64,000 nucleotides of DNA, taken from Mytilisepta virgata (taxonomy: Eukaryota > Mollusca > Bivalvia > Mytilida > Mytilidae). Below the pieces are notes generated by a model. It was not told where the DNA came from. It did no database searches and worked only from the letters and a program-made list of their open reading frames with translations. Location of the stretch: assembly GCA_028015205.1 (NCBI GenBank), contig JAPWFG010000020.1, positions 3,596,001 to 3,660,000 of the forward strand, written 5' to 3'. Positions within the stretch are counted from its first letter, which is position 1. Every line of letters starts with the position of its first letter. The position numbers were made by a program, and so were the translations under genes. Below, piece by piece: positions 10,067-21,340 of this stretch.

Positions 10067-10830
10067 GTTTGAAAAAAATCAGTGAAGGCATATTGGAGTT
10101 AGTGTGCCACATGTGAAAATTTGCTTTTTTTGGACAATCTAAGTCTCATAACTCTGGAATGACAAAAGTGGAAATCGTCAAAATTTATACAGACCCTCAG
10201 ACCACCATTTGTAATAATAGTTTGAAGAAGATCAGTCAAGGCGTACTTGAGTTAGTGCACAACATGTGAAAAATTGCTTATATTTGGACAACCTAAGTCC
10301 CATAATTCTGGAATGACTAAAGTGAAAATTGTCAAAAAGTATACAGACCTTCAGACCACCATTTGTAAGAAGTGTGTGAGAGTTTGAAAAAAATCAGTCA
10401 AGGCTTACTGGAGTTAGTGCACAACACATGAAAAATTGCTTATATTTGGACAAACTAAGTTCCATAACTCTGGAACGACAAAAGTGAAAATTGTCAAATG
10501 GTATACTCACCCTCAGATCACCATTTGTAAGAATGTGTAGAAGTTTGAAAAAATCAGTCAAGGCTTACTGGACTTAGTGCATGACACATGAAAAATTGCT
10601 TATATTTGGAAAATCTAAGTCCCAAAACTCTGGAATGACAAAACTGGAAATCGTTTAAAAGTATACAGACCCTCAGACCACCATTTTTAATAATGTGTTA
10701 AAAGTTTGAAGAAAATCAGTCTGGTCGTACTTGAGTTAGTGTGCGACTTGTGAAAATTGCTTGTTTTTTGGACAATCTAAGTCCCAAAACTCCAGAATGA
10801 CAAAATTGAAAATTGTCAAAATCCTTAAGT
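10067..10830 (+). repeat. Tandem array, about five units of ~161 bp
   Basis: Units begin with GTTTGAAAAAAATCAGT-like sequence at 10067, 10220, 10382, 10543 and 10704 (spacings 153, 162, 161, 161). Each holds a TGCTTATATTTGGACAA-like part, a CTAAGTCCCATAACTCTGGA-like part and a CAGACC(A)CCATTTGTAA-like part. Non-coding. The unit length and the 'ataactctgga' core resemble the hairpin-ended elements elsewhere in the window, but no terminal hairpin was seen here. Confidence 0.85.
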
Positions 10831-11173
10831 GACAAACATATCCAAACTCTGGTAAGTTCCAAATTATCTCTGGAATGGATATGTAAAATTTGGCAGAAAT
10901 TATACAAATGTTTGTCACTTCCAGACAGGGGTAACCTGATTTCATCACATATGGGACTAAAATGAGCAAATACAACCGTTTGGTGGGACATAAGGGCTAA
11001 GAGGTAGGAATTTTGTTAAAATATAATAATTTTACTGCAGAAATGAGCAAAAAAACAGACCGGATGGAGAACAGAAAAAAATTCTGACGAAATGCAATTT
11101 TGGCTCTCGGAATTGATATCTCCTTTTGTTGTAGTATTATAGATCGGGGCCGGATCATTCATAGAGAATGCCA

Positions 11174-11873
11174 GACAACTCACCCCACTTCAAACTCGCA
11201 CCAACCTTGAAAATATTAGTTACAAACTCGCTCCAACTGTGAACATCATAGTCACCAACTCGCCCCAACTTGTGAAAATAATAGTTACAAACTCGCCCCA
11301 ACATTTAAAATAATAGTTTTAAAGTCGCTCCAACTGTGAATATATCACATGTATCGGTTACAAACTCGCCCCAACTGATGAAATTTTAATTTCCTACTCG
11401 CTCTAACTGTGGATATCATAGCTACCAACTGATTGGTGCGGACTTGCTTACGCTTCTTTGGCCACCGTCAACTGGTTGACTATCCTGCCACATTTCTTGC
11501 CCTCGGATACCATCTTTCTCTGCCATGGCAACAGCTTTGCTTCTTCCTGCAGTTTTAAGATTTAATTGGTGCAAGTTTGGCAATTATTTTACAGTTAGGG
11601 CGAGTTTGACATACACAATTGCAGCGAGTTTGTAAGTATTATTATCACCAGTTGGGGGGAGTTCGTAACTGATTCACATGTAGTGAGTATGAAACTATTA
11701 TCTTCATCAGTTGGAGCGAGTTTGTAGCTCTTGTTTTCATAAGTTGGGGCGAGTTGGTTACTATGATTTTCACGTTGAAGCAAGTTTGTAACTAATATTT
11801 TCCAAGTTTGGACGTGTTGGTGAAAAGTTGGTGCGAGTTGGCGTGGGGCGAGTTTGAAGTGGGGTGTTTTGTC
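11174..11873. mobile_element. Foldback element with arms built of short repeats
   Basis: The left end GACAACTCACCCCACTTCAA matches the inverse of the right end (TTGAAGTGGGGTGTTTTGTC). The left arm (11174-11430) is made of repeated ~40-bp units of the form AACTCGCCCCAACT...GTTAC; the right arm (11570-11873) repeats the complement. The middle (11430-11570) is unique. Foldback transposons have this structure. No coding capacity; target duplication not resolved. Confidence 0.7.
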
Positions 11874-13051
11874 TTGTACCTGTCACAGATGACATACTGT
11901 GTCAACTGTAATGAGCCCATATGGCTCACTTTAGGATAAGTATGCAAAGGGGAATCACTCTGCCTGACCTGGTGTGCCATTCAGACAAATATGTAATATT
12001 TGCTGTTATTAATTTGAATTTATTTAGTAGCTATAAGTATATTGTCTGTATGTATATGTGGTGTAATACTATGAATGCCCTCGTGGAGCTCTGATTTGGT
12101 TCAATAAAATTATTCTTAGTTATACTTATGCCCCTACAGGAGCCGCTCCCACATCCGTCAAGTGGAGAATGGTTACCATTTCTTGGTATAACTTAGTTTC
12201 CCAATCCACTATTATAAATAAAAACATGTAAGAAATAAAATATAATCCCCACAAATTCTTGGCAGTTAATGTAATAATTTGTAAATCGTTTTCCAATAAT
12301 TAGATAATTACCTGAGAACTTACTGTCCTCTTGCTATCCATTATCAGAGATTATTCTTCTGTTCTCACACGTGGATTTGTTTATTGTCGAGCTCAGTGAC
12401 GTTGATGTTTGTGTTTAATTTTAAAAATATTGACTTAAAACGCTTAGAAGACTAGGCAATTTATAAATAACAAAATGAAATTCCGTGCAATTAAACATTA
12501 CATAAAGTAATACAACACAAGTTTTAGCTTTCTAAAATGCTGTGGACTGCTTCGCTGTATCTTAATTTATGGTAATATATGAGCATGTGGTTGTTGATTT
12601 AGTATTGGAATTCTCTGTTGACCAGTAAAATTTTCCGCGCGAAAACAACATATAGACACGACTCTGGAGGTGTGCCTAGATTGGCAGAAGTTATAAAGTA
12701 GAGATCATGCATTTTTTGTTGTAAACATAGGATTATAGTGTATACGATTAAGCAAAACAAACCGTGTGTATTGCAGATTAACAAAGCAAATATACACGTA
12801 TTAATAAATTATTTCAATAATGAATTTCAGAATATATGAATATTACAAAAACATGTAATGACAGTTGATCGGAACTGATATACACATAGTTAATTTTCCG
12901 GCTTTTGATGACTTATCATGAACGAGTAAAGTCTGATCGATCGAGGGAGTTTTTAACGTCCTTGACTACCTATTTAGGTCTCGCACGGACGGTTTATTTA
13001 ATATGATTTCTTTTGTATTAAGTAACGTAAGTTAAGAGTATAATTTCTCGG
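11874..13051. other. Intergenic stretch, mostly unassigned
   Basis: No gene recognised. 12060-12115 (ATGCCCTCGTGGAGCTCTGA, then TTCAATAAAATTATTC) resembles a CR1-type LINE 3' tail, as does a similar piece near 63540. 12900-13051 leads into a poly(A) tract and may be the body of a retroposed copy. Confidence 0.35.

Positions 13052-13105
<54 letters not shown>
13052..13105 (+). repeat. Uninterrupted poly(A) tract of 54 bases
   Basis: A pure A run ending at TTTTG. It may be the tail of a retroposed RNA whose body lies upstream, or plain homopolymer expansion. No target duplication was found by eye. Confidence 0.7.
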
Positions 13106-13109
<4 letters not shown>

Positions 13110-13449
13110 GAGACAGTTTTTAGAATTTTAGAATTTAGTGTTAGTGGCCTAAATATGTTCAAAACTGGTGATAGCCGAAATTTGATGGGTTGTAAGCCAA
13201 ATGAGAGTTGATGTGGAACGGAATTTTGAATTTAGGAACGGCGGTATAGACGGTATTCCAAAGTCCTGGAGGGGTAAATGTCGTTGGCGGCTATGTCTAT
13301 GATGAACAGCTAGGCAACGGCATCTTCGGTTCTGTTGTCGATGGTGTGATTTGCAAATCTGGAGTTCTAACTAGTCAGCAACCTAGCAGCTTTTTGGATA
13401 TGATTTTCCTTTTTTGTTTTATACTAATTTAGTTTATACTGAGAATGTA

Positions 13450-14195
13450 ACAGAAAGGTAGTTATCTGACAGGAGTTCTCGTTTTTCTTACGTAGTTCCT
13501 GAGTTAAAACTAAGCTATCTGCGGATTAATGCCAAAATGTAGGATGCGACAAAAGACAGGGGATTCTTTATTTATTTTATTTATTTTATTTTATTATTTG
13601 TGCAGTATTATTTTAGGGGGTGTTAAAAGGGATCGCGTATGTTAAATAGTTGAATTGAGACAGAAAGTTAGTAGTCTTACAGGAGTTCTCGCTTTTCTGA
13701 CGTAGTTCCTGGGATAAGACTAAGCTATCTGTGGATTAATGCCAAAATGTGGGATGCGACAAAAGTTATTACTGTCCTGACAGGGGATTCTTTATTTATT
13801 TTATTTATTTTATTTTATTATTAGAGCAGTATTATTTTAGGGGGTGTTAAAAGGGATCGCTTATGTTAAATAGTTGAGTTGAGACAGAAAGTTAGTTGTC
13901 TTACAGGAGTTCTCGCTTTTCTGACGTAGTTCCTGAGATAAAACTAAGCTATCTGTGGATTAATGCCAAAATGTGGGGTGCGACAAAAGTTATTACTGGC
14001 CTAACAGGGGATTCTTTATTTATTTTATTTATTTTATTTTATTTTTTGAGCAGTATTATTTTAGGGGGTGTTAGAAGGGATCGCGTATGTTAAATGAGAC
14101 AGAAAGTTAGTTATCTTACAGGAGTTCTCGCTTTTCTTACGTAGTTCCTGAGATAAAACTAAGCTATCTGTAGATTTAAGCCAAAGTTTTTTTTA
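13450..14195 (+). repeat. Tandem array, 3.5 units of 210-224 bp
   Basis: CAGGAGTTCTCG recurs at 13470, 13680, 13904 and 14119. Each unit also has GCCAAAATGTGGGATGCGAC, a TTTATTTATTTTATTTATTT low-complexity part and TTTTAGGGGGTGTTAAAAGG. Units are well conserved (few substitutions), suggesting recent expansion. Non-coding. Confidence 0.85.
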
Positions 14196-14999
14196 CCAGT
14201 AAAGTCTGTAATTCTTTATCTCATTTAAACCAATGGCTGTTGCTGTATCTCAGCCGCATCATAAAGTAACCAATCAGCGATCAGTAATTATTTCAAGATG
14301 GCGTGTATGTCTACTGAAACTAATAGCTCCGCACCGTGATGCGAAGCAATAAACAAAAATATTCTTAACCATTACTAAAATAGAGCAAAGTCATAATTTT
14401 TAAATCTCTTATCAAGACCTCACTCCTATATATATAAAATGTATTTAATGTCAAAAGTGACTCGGGCGGTTTTCTTGATTATGCATAGCTTTCTCGTATC
14501 TACAGTTTATTCTTCGTATTGATCAGATCTTCACACCGTCAACACATAGGCCACCTAAACGTCTTCAAAATTTTTAGATCTTGGAAACATCAAAACTTTG
14601 AGTCTTTGGTAAACTTTGCTTGAAATAATTCCGTCGATTTCTTCATAAACAGACAGAAAAAAAGAAATTTGGCACTTACGAATAAGAATATTCCAAACTA
14701 TTAATTATCAAACTAAGACCATTTCTACGGTATTCAACCTTTTTTTACTTTGTTCATGAGACCAAACGAACCGATATATGGTGTAGCTATATCGAAATGA
14801 AACTATGAACTGTAAATTTCGTAGTGTTTTAGTTTTACCAAAAGAAACATCTGAAATGTTTCGCAGCAATGAAGTTTTGACCATAGATATGTATGCAAAG
14901 ACCAAGCACCTCCAGTTTCTTTAGTAAGGATTAGAACATAGGTAATAGACTACAGAGGTAATGCACTTTGATCATGTTGATTATTTAAGTATGAAATTT
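14196..14999. other. Unassigned stretch with a promoter-like patch
   Basis: 14230-14330 has two CCAAT-like motifs (ACCAATGG, ACCAATCAG) and a short ATG frame (13 codons) at 14299. This is suggestive of a promoter and first exon but no continuing exon or donor could be supported. The rest is AT-rich without recognisable content. Confidence 0.2.
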
Positions 15000-15330
15000 A
15001 GATATCAGTGATATACTTCTTGTTGGATGCTTGCCTCTTTCCTCAGATACATCTGCATACAAGATACTGTTTCTTACAAAACTTAATTTTAACTCATCAA
15101 TGTAGCACGTAGCATGATATTTAGGTCGTAGTGACCAACTTCTTATTATATGCTTGCCTCTTCCTTGATACACAAGATCACTGCATCTCTTACACAACCT
15201 AAAATATGAGCTTGGACGTAACCTTGCCTCCTGCATCTTCGCTAGCCAAGGGTAACGATTCGCTTCGCTCCCTGAAGAGAGAGAAGCGTATCGCAATCCT
15301 TGGCTAGCGAAGATAATTTGCATCAACATT
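15000..15330. repeat. Short direct repeats ending in an 80-bp hairpin
   Basis: Two related ~120-bp segments (each with TGCTTGCCTCTT(T)CCT) precede a strong inverted repeat: ATCTTCGCTAGCCAAGG at 15235-15251 pairs exactly with 15298-15314, and the inner parts pair imperfectly (15252-15266 with 15283-15297). The minus-strand frame over this area has no protein-like features. Probably a MITE or the hairpin end of a repeat element. Confidence 0.6.
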
Positions 15331-15641
15331 ATTTAAAGCTATTTTTTGTAGTATATGTACCAAAGATATGAGCCTGGTCTTAAATTTTAACCGAATTTGG
15401 CATGAAAACCAGGTCACAAGATTGCATATCATATGAGATACGAGATTGGACGTTAGGCAAATTAATGAAGACTCCAAAAGAATGGCGTGAAAACGAAACT
15501 TTGGCTAAAAAATCATTTTAAAACTGTTTTGTTTTATCCAAATATAGTTTTTTTTTTAAAATAATAGGTCACTGATGAATAATTCATGTTGAAACTTTTT
15601 CATTTCCATTTATTGAACATTTATATACATAAATAAAACAA

Positions 15642-16415
15642 CAAGAGTGGACACACAAAAATGTCTCGCCTGTCGTGTATTTCTAATGAAAGTAAATGCT
15701 ATCAGACATATTGCATACAGTATTCGAAAAACAGGCCAAAACACAAAAACTTAACTATAACCACTGAACCATAAAAATGAGGTCAAGATCAGATGACACC
15801 TGCCAGTTGGACATGTACCACTTACAATCCTTCCATACACCTAATATAGTAGACCTATTGCATACAGTATTCGAAAAACAGGCCAAAACACAAAAACTTA
15901 ACTATAACCAGTGAACCATGAAAATGAGGTCAAGGTCAGATGACACCTGACAGTTCGACATGTACACCTTACAATCCTTCCATACACCAAATATACTAGA
16001 CCTATTGCTTATAGTATCTGAGATATGGACTTGACCACCAAAACTTAACCTTGTTCACTGATCCTTGAAATGGGGTCGAGGTCAATTGAAAACTGTCTGA
16101 CGGGGATGAGGACCTTGTAAGGTATGCACATACCAAATATAGTTATCCTATTACTCATAATAAGAGAGAAATTAACATTACAAAAAATCTTTATTTTTTT
16201 TCAAGTAGTCACTGAACCATGAAAATGAGGTCAAGGACAATGTACATATGACAGATGGAAACTTCGTAACATAAGGCATCTATATACAAAGTATAAAGCA
16301 TCCAGGTCTTCCACCTTCTAAAATATAAAGCTTTTAATAAGTTAGTTAACGCCGCCGCCGCCGGATCACTATCCCTATGTCGAGCTTTCTGCAACTAAAG
16401 TCGCAGGCTCGACAA
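15642..16415 (+). mobile_element. Hairpin-ended tandem-repeat element, family C
   Basis: The left end carries TGTCTCGCCTG and the right end CAGGCTCGACA, an imperfect inverted pair. Between them lie ~120-200 bp repeats with ACCATGAAAATGAGGTCAAG cores and a CCGCCGCCGCCGCCGG microsatellite before the right end. Just inside the right inverted repeat is a possible stem (CTTTCTGCAACTAAAG). Non-coding; same layout as families A, B and D in this window. Confidence 0.6.
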
Positions 16416-16579
16416 AAACTATATGAAGCAAAAATTGTTCACTAGTTGTTCGATCAACGGGAAATCTACCGCCGGACCTAAATTTCCCTTTTCTGTAGAA
16501 TAAAAATTGTTTCTGAGAAACATGTTACTTCGGTTTATTTCAGTAAAATGAATAAAAAATACAAGGTTCGCCCCACATT

Positions 16580-17540
16580 AACTCCACCTAAATTGAGGGG
16601 TTATTTTAAGAATATTTTCACTATTTATGGGCAATAACTCTTAGAACTAGAGGCACATCTAAGGTCGGTTTGTATCCACATGACTGTTAAAGCAAGATTT
16701 TTGAAACATTGGGTTCTGTTAACTATTTCCTGTAGTGGTAGCCATCTTGGATTTACAATTTGGTACAGGGACAATCCTACAATCATTCAGGCATATAATC
16801 AATTCAATATGTCAAAGTTTCGAAGAAGTTGTTTGTATGTATTTCCCACAAGGTCCCATGTTAACTATGTCCCATGGTTGCAGTCATCTTGAATTTCCAA
16901 TCGGCACCAAAATTCCAAATTTGGTAGAGGACCATCTAAGGACCATTACCGCAAAGTAGAAGTTCATTTGGTCTTGTGGTTTCTGACAAGATTTTTGAAG
17001 TATTTGGTACTGTGTTAACCATGTCCTGCAGAGGTAGCCATCTTGGATTTCCGATCGGCATCAAAATTACAAATTTGGTACAGGACCATCATACAATCAT
17101 TCAGACATACTATTAATTCAATCTGTCAAACAGTTTCGAAGAAGTTGTTTGTATTTCCCATAAGGACCTATGTTAATTATGTTCCACGGTGGCAGACATC
17201 TTGAATTTCCAATCGGCACCCAAATTACAAATTTGGTAAAGGACCATCTAAGGAACATTCCTGCAAAGTAGTTCGTTTGGTCTTGTGGATTTCTGAAAAG
17301 AAGATTTTTTAAATTTCAGCCTATCAGAACACATTATTGGGACTTGCAAACCATGTTGAATATTCAATCAGAACCAAAATTACAAATTCTGTAAAGGACC
17401 TTCCCATGAACATTGCTGCAAAGTTTGATTCCATTTGGTTCTGTGTTTTTTTTAGAAGATTGAAATGTAAAAAGTTAACGGACGGAAGACACAAAGTGAT
17501 GGAAAAAGCTCACCGTGGCTTTAAGCCAGGCGAGCTAAAA
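16580..17540 (+). mobile_element. Family A-type tandem-repeat element, 3' part
   Basis: Two to three ~340-bp repeats with 'gtagccatcttggatt', 'ggaccatctaagga' and 'gtttcgaagaagttgtttgt' motifs. It ends with AACGGACGGAAGACACAAAG, then TGATGGAAAAAGCTCACCG, a short stem and GGCGAGCTAAAA, the family A 3' end. Its 5' end is not clear. Another family A copy starts three bases after it. Confidence 0.55.
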
Positions 17541-17543
17541 ACC

Positions 17544-18763
17544 AGAGGCTCTCAGGAGCCTGTATCGCTCACCTGATATTTCCATTTGTTCGTTGGCAAA
17601 TGACCTTAAGGATGATCGCTGGTCTAATAGGAAATAAATAGGATTTGAAGGAGGTGTTTTGAGAGAACATATGAATAGTAAATAAATAAGCAAGAAAAAA
17701 ATATAGGTTGATGTGCTCATTTTAGAGCTATAAGGCCATGAAAATTTGCAGGAAATGGGTTTTATCTGGATTTTTCATTGTCTTTGCATTGACAACTTCT
17801 GTCTCTCTAAAATATATGAAAAAATAAAAAGGATTTCATAAAATTTTGTCAAATACCATTTTAAGGTATAAATAATTGAATTATGGAAGAAAAAGTGGGG
17901 GTTCATGGGCAAAAAATTTCATGTTTAAGAAATGGATAAAACCCGAGGATTCAGAAAATCTGACAAAGACCAAAACATGACCAGCGAGCATCCTTAACAT
18001 CCATGCCATTTCGTGTCAATCCATAAAGTAATTTTCAAAAAGAAGCCGTTTGTATGTAATTCCCATTGGGTCCTATGTTAAACCAAGTCCCCTGCTGGTG
18101 GCCATCTTGAATGACAGATAAGCACTAAAGTAACAACACATGGTCAGCACCTCATAAGGAACATAAATGCCATGTTTGTTTCAATCCATTCAGTGGCTCT
18201 CTAGATTTTTGTATGTTTTTACCATAGGGTCCTATGTTAAACCAAGTCCCCCGCTGGCAGCCATGTTGGATTTGGATCTGCACCAAAGTAACAACACTTG
18301 GTCAGCACCTAATTTGGAACATTCATGCTATGTTTGGTTTTAATCCATTCAGCGGTTCTCTAGAAGACTTTTGTATGTATTTCGAATAGGGTCCTTTGTT
18401 AAACTAAGTCCTCCACTGGCACCCATGTTGGATGATGGATTGGCACCGAATGAACAAGTTATCAGCACCTCATAGGGAACATTCATGCTATGTTATTCAG
18501 CAGTTCTCTAGAAGATTTTTGTATGTATTTCCCATAGGAGGCATTGTTAAACTAAGTTCTCCGCTGGCGCCCATGTTGGATGATGGATCGGCACCAAAGT
18601 AACAACACTTGGTCACCACCTTGTAAGAAATATTTGTGACATTTCATTTCAATCTATTCAACAGTTCTCTAGAAGTTCAAAATGTGAACAGAACTAGGGA
18701 CGGACGATAGACATAAAGTGATGGCAATAGCTCACATGACCCTTTGGGTCAGCTGAGCTAAAA
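17544..18763 (+). mobile_element. Family A element, copy 2
   Basis: Starts with the family 5' signature AGAGGCTCTCAGGAGCCTG, then ATCGCTCACCTG. Ends with TGACCCTTTGGGTCAGCTGA and GCTAAAA. The core from about 18000 holds four to five ~165-bp units around 'gtcctatgttaaaccaagtcccc' and 'catgttggatgatggatcggca' type motifs. A microsatellite-like GGGACGGACGATAGACATAA precedes the 3' hairpin. Non-coding. Confidence 0.7.
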
Positions 18764-19570
18764 ATCCATTGGTGCTGATTTTCGAGCGACACCATAGTAA
18801 CAACCTCACATTTACTCCTTTCCATTCAAAACTAGAACTAGCCTGAGTTCACCCCACATTAACTCCACCTCGTTCACACTACCTAAAGACTAACCCAGAT
18901 TAATTAATTCCATTCGAACCAGGATTATATGGTATAGGGTGAACAGGGAATATGAAAATCAATCTGTCGGTGACTGTTTTGGAACTTGTCGGAGAGAATG
19001 CTTATATTAACCTTAAAGTTCATTAAAATCTTTTGAGAAATGTAGACATGAGAGTGTTTACAAAGTCAATTTCTCTTATTTTCACTATTTAAGGGGAATA
19101 ACTCCTGGTACTGATTTTTGAACGAGTCTGAGGATTCTAATCTAAACCTTTAACATAAATTGCATTAAAATCTAATGCACAATGTAAATGTCAGAGTACT
19201 TACAAAATCAATTTTCCATATTTTTACTATTTAAAGGGGAATAAAAAAACCCTCCAGGGCTGATTTCCTAACTTCTTATCTAACCTTTGCCATAAATATA
19301 AATAAAATCTATTACGAAATGTAGACGTGAGAGCACATACAAATACACAATTTTTTTTTTATAATACCATATTTTAACTTTTCAAGGGCAATAACTCTAA
19401 GAAAATAAATCCATCAGTGCTGCTTTTCAAACTCATCTGAGGGAATGGTGATGCCCATTAAGGATGTAAACCTTTCATATAAATTTAATTAAAATCTGTT
19501 ATGAAATGTAGAAGTGAGGGTGCTTACAAAGTGTGACAGAGGGATGGACATCAGCATTTCCACATCACAG
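18764..19570 (+). repeat. Tandem array of ~170-bp units with an 'ataactc' core
   Basis: Repeats containing 'actatttaaggggaataact', 'aaacctttaacataaattg' and 'gaaatgtagacgtgagagtgc' occur three to four times, ending near GACAGAGGGATGGACATC. It is a diverged relative of the neighbouring arrays and lacks a clear hairpin end. Confidence 0.55.
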
Positions 19571-21179
19571 CTTCATGTTATGTCAGTGGATAATAACCTT
19601 TATCAATGGCCTTCAATTTAAACATTAAACAGACTTTTAGTTGGTTTATTTAATTTGTGAATAAGTACAACAAATTTACTGTAAACAACACTTCAGACTA
19701 TAAATAACTGACATTTGTACAGCACTAGTTATCTACAAATATGTTTGGTCCAGTTTTCTGTTTTCCAACTTGCATTTCTCCACAAATAAAATACCAAAAA
19801 ATCAGTTATCCAAATGAATACTTTCTTTCAAACAATTTTATTGAGAATTTTATTCTATATTTTCAATACTTTCAGGTATAGTGAATGTTTCTGGAACTGA
19901 GAAAATATCTGTGGTAATTTTTTATAGCCTATACAAAATGTAGAAATTGAAAATATAACAATTATAAAGAAAAGGCTCTTTAAAAAAGAACTCATTTTCA
20001 GGAGGCAGAATTTGAATTCGTTCTCTTTCTCCCTTTTGGATTTGCATAAACAGTTAAAGATTCAAGAAAATAGTAAAGAATTTCTTGCCTTCTGTACAAC
20101 AATAAGTACAAGATTTACAATTAATTATTTACAATATTTACATTTAACGTTTAAAGTTTTATACATAAAAATATATAAAACTATACAAATATACACATTA
20201 TGACAACTAGGGAGCATTTACAGACATCCTCCTTAGTCAGGGTTTTGTATCCACGTTCGTTCCTAAAAACCCGTGACATCACACATTCATATTTTGTGGG
20301 TTGAACATAATGCCTCCTGGTGTGTGACCTAGAAAATTCTACCTACAATGCAAATGGATTCTCTTTTGACCTAGAAAAGTAACCAATGAAAATTGTTCAC
20401 TTCCGACCATAAATTATGAATGTTTGTAGGAACGAACATAGATACAAAACCCTGACTTGGGTTGTGATGAAACAGTGAAGAAAAATATCTAATAGTGAAA
20501 GTATGTTTAAATTTATGAAAAAAAGTGCTGCCTTATGCATGTACCTTTGAAAATTCTGCAAATAAAATAACTTCTTTAAGTAAACAAATGTATCTAAAGA
20601 TTAGGTTTATATTTTCACAGCATGTGAGGAATTTGATTTTAGACACTAACTTTATGCTATAACAAACACTTGTTAACTACAAGTATATATTTACACATTG
20701 CTTGTTCTGTGTAACAAGATTTCAGGACACAGCTTAAAATATCAGCTATTCACTCTAAATGAGGTCAACAAGGAGTATTTTCTGCAACATCATTATTATT
20801 TTATAAGCTTTTTAAAAATAAATACCTAAGAGAAGCAAGTCAAACAACTAAATTATAAAGAATTTCATCAAAGGTTAAAATATATTAAAAAGGAAGTTCT
20901 ATTTTAAAAATTAACTTGATCAAAATATGTATTCAGTCCCTGTAAAACAAATCATTTATCCTTAAATATCACAATAAAAAACATACCTTCAACATTAAGT
21001 TTCACTAAAAGGGTTTCTCATTGATACTGTATTCAATATGAATTAACTAATTAAGATGCAGTCTTTAAAATATTAACTAAACAGTCTCAATATTAAAATA
21101 GAAAACAAAATAATTTTGGCATGATTGAAACTAATATTTTATCTGAACTAGGTACAAAGTTTCTAAAATGACTGGTTCA
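19571..21179 (-). other. Region after the LBR stop codon: 3' UTR candidate and flank
   Basis: AT-rich, no coding content. Several TTTATT (minus-strand AATAAA) hexamers occur, so the LBR polyadenylation site probably lies here, but which is used cannot be told. Contains the MITE at 20235-20457. Confidence 0.4.
20235..20457. mobile_element. Small inverted-repeat element (MITE)
   Basis: Ends AGTCAGGGTTTTGTATC and, inverted, GATACAAAACCCTGACT, with the match continuing through ACGTTCGTTCCTA against TAGGAACGAACAT. About 223 bp, non-coding. Flanks do not show a clear target duplication. It lies just downstream of the LBR stop codon. Confidence 0.65.
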
Positions 21180-21340
21180 TTAATATATCTTTGGAAATAT
21201 TCTGTATGGAACTAGTTCACAATAGCGATCCCAGCTAGCCTTGTATTTCTTTGAGCACACTTCTGAATCCCTGCGTTCTCGATGAATAAGAAGGATGGTG
21301 AAGTACACTGGGTAAAACCATACAATGGGTGTTGAGAATC
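21180..21340 (-). CDS. LBR: LBR terminal coding exon
   Basis: Acceptor TTAATTTCAG, then [40 protein letters not shown] and [12 protein letters not shown], followed by a TAA at 21182-21180. This is the C-terminal sterol reductase signature with the family's usual last residue, Tyr. Confidence 0.95.

Noticed and set aside
14985..15329. 114-residue minus-strand frame
   Set aside because: Covers direct repeats and an exact hairpin; no domain or composition typical of protein.
15642..16415. Regular repeats as a CRISPR array
   Set aside because: Units are 120-340 bp, diverged and contiguous, without short constant repeats and unique spacers; the genome is eukaryotic.
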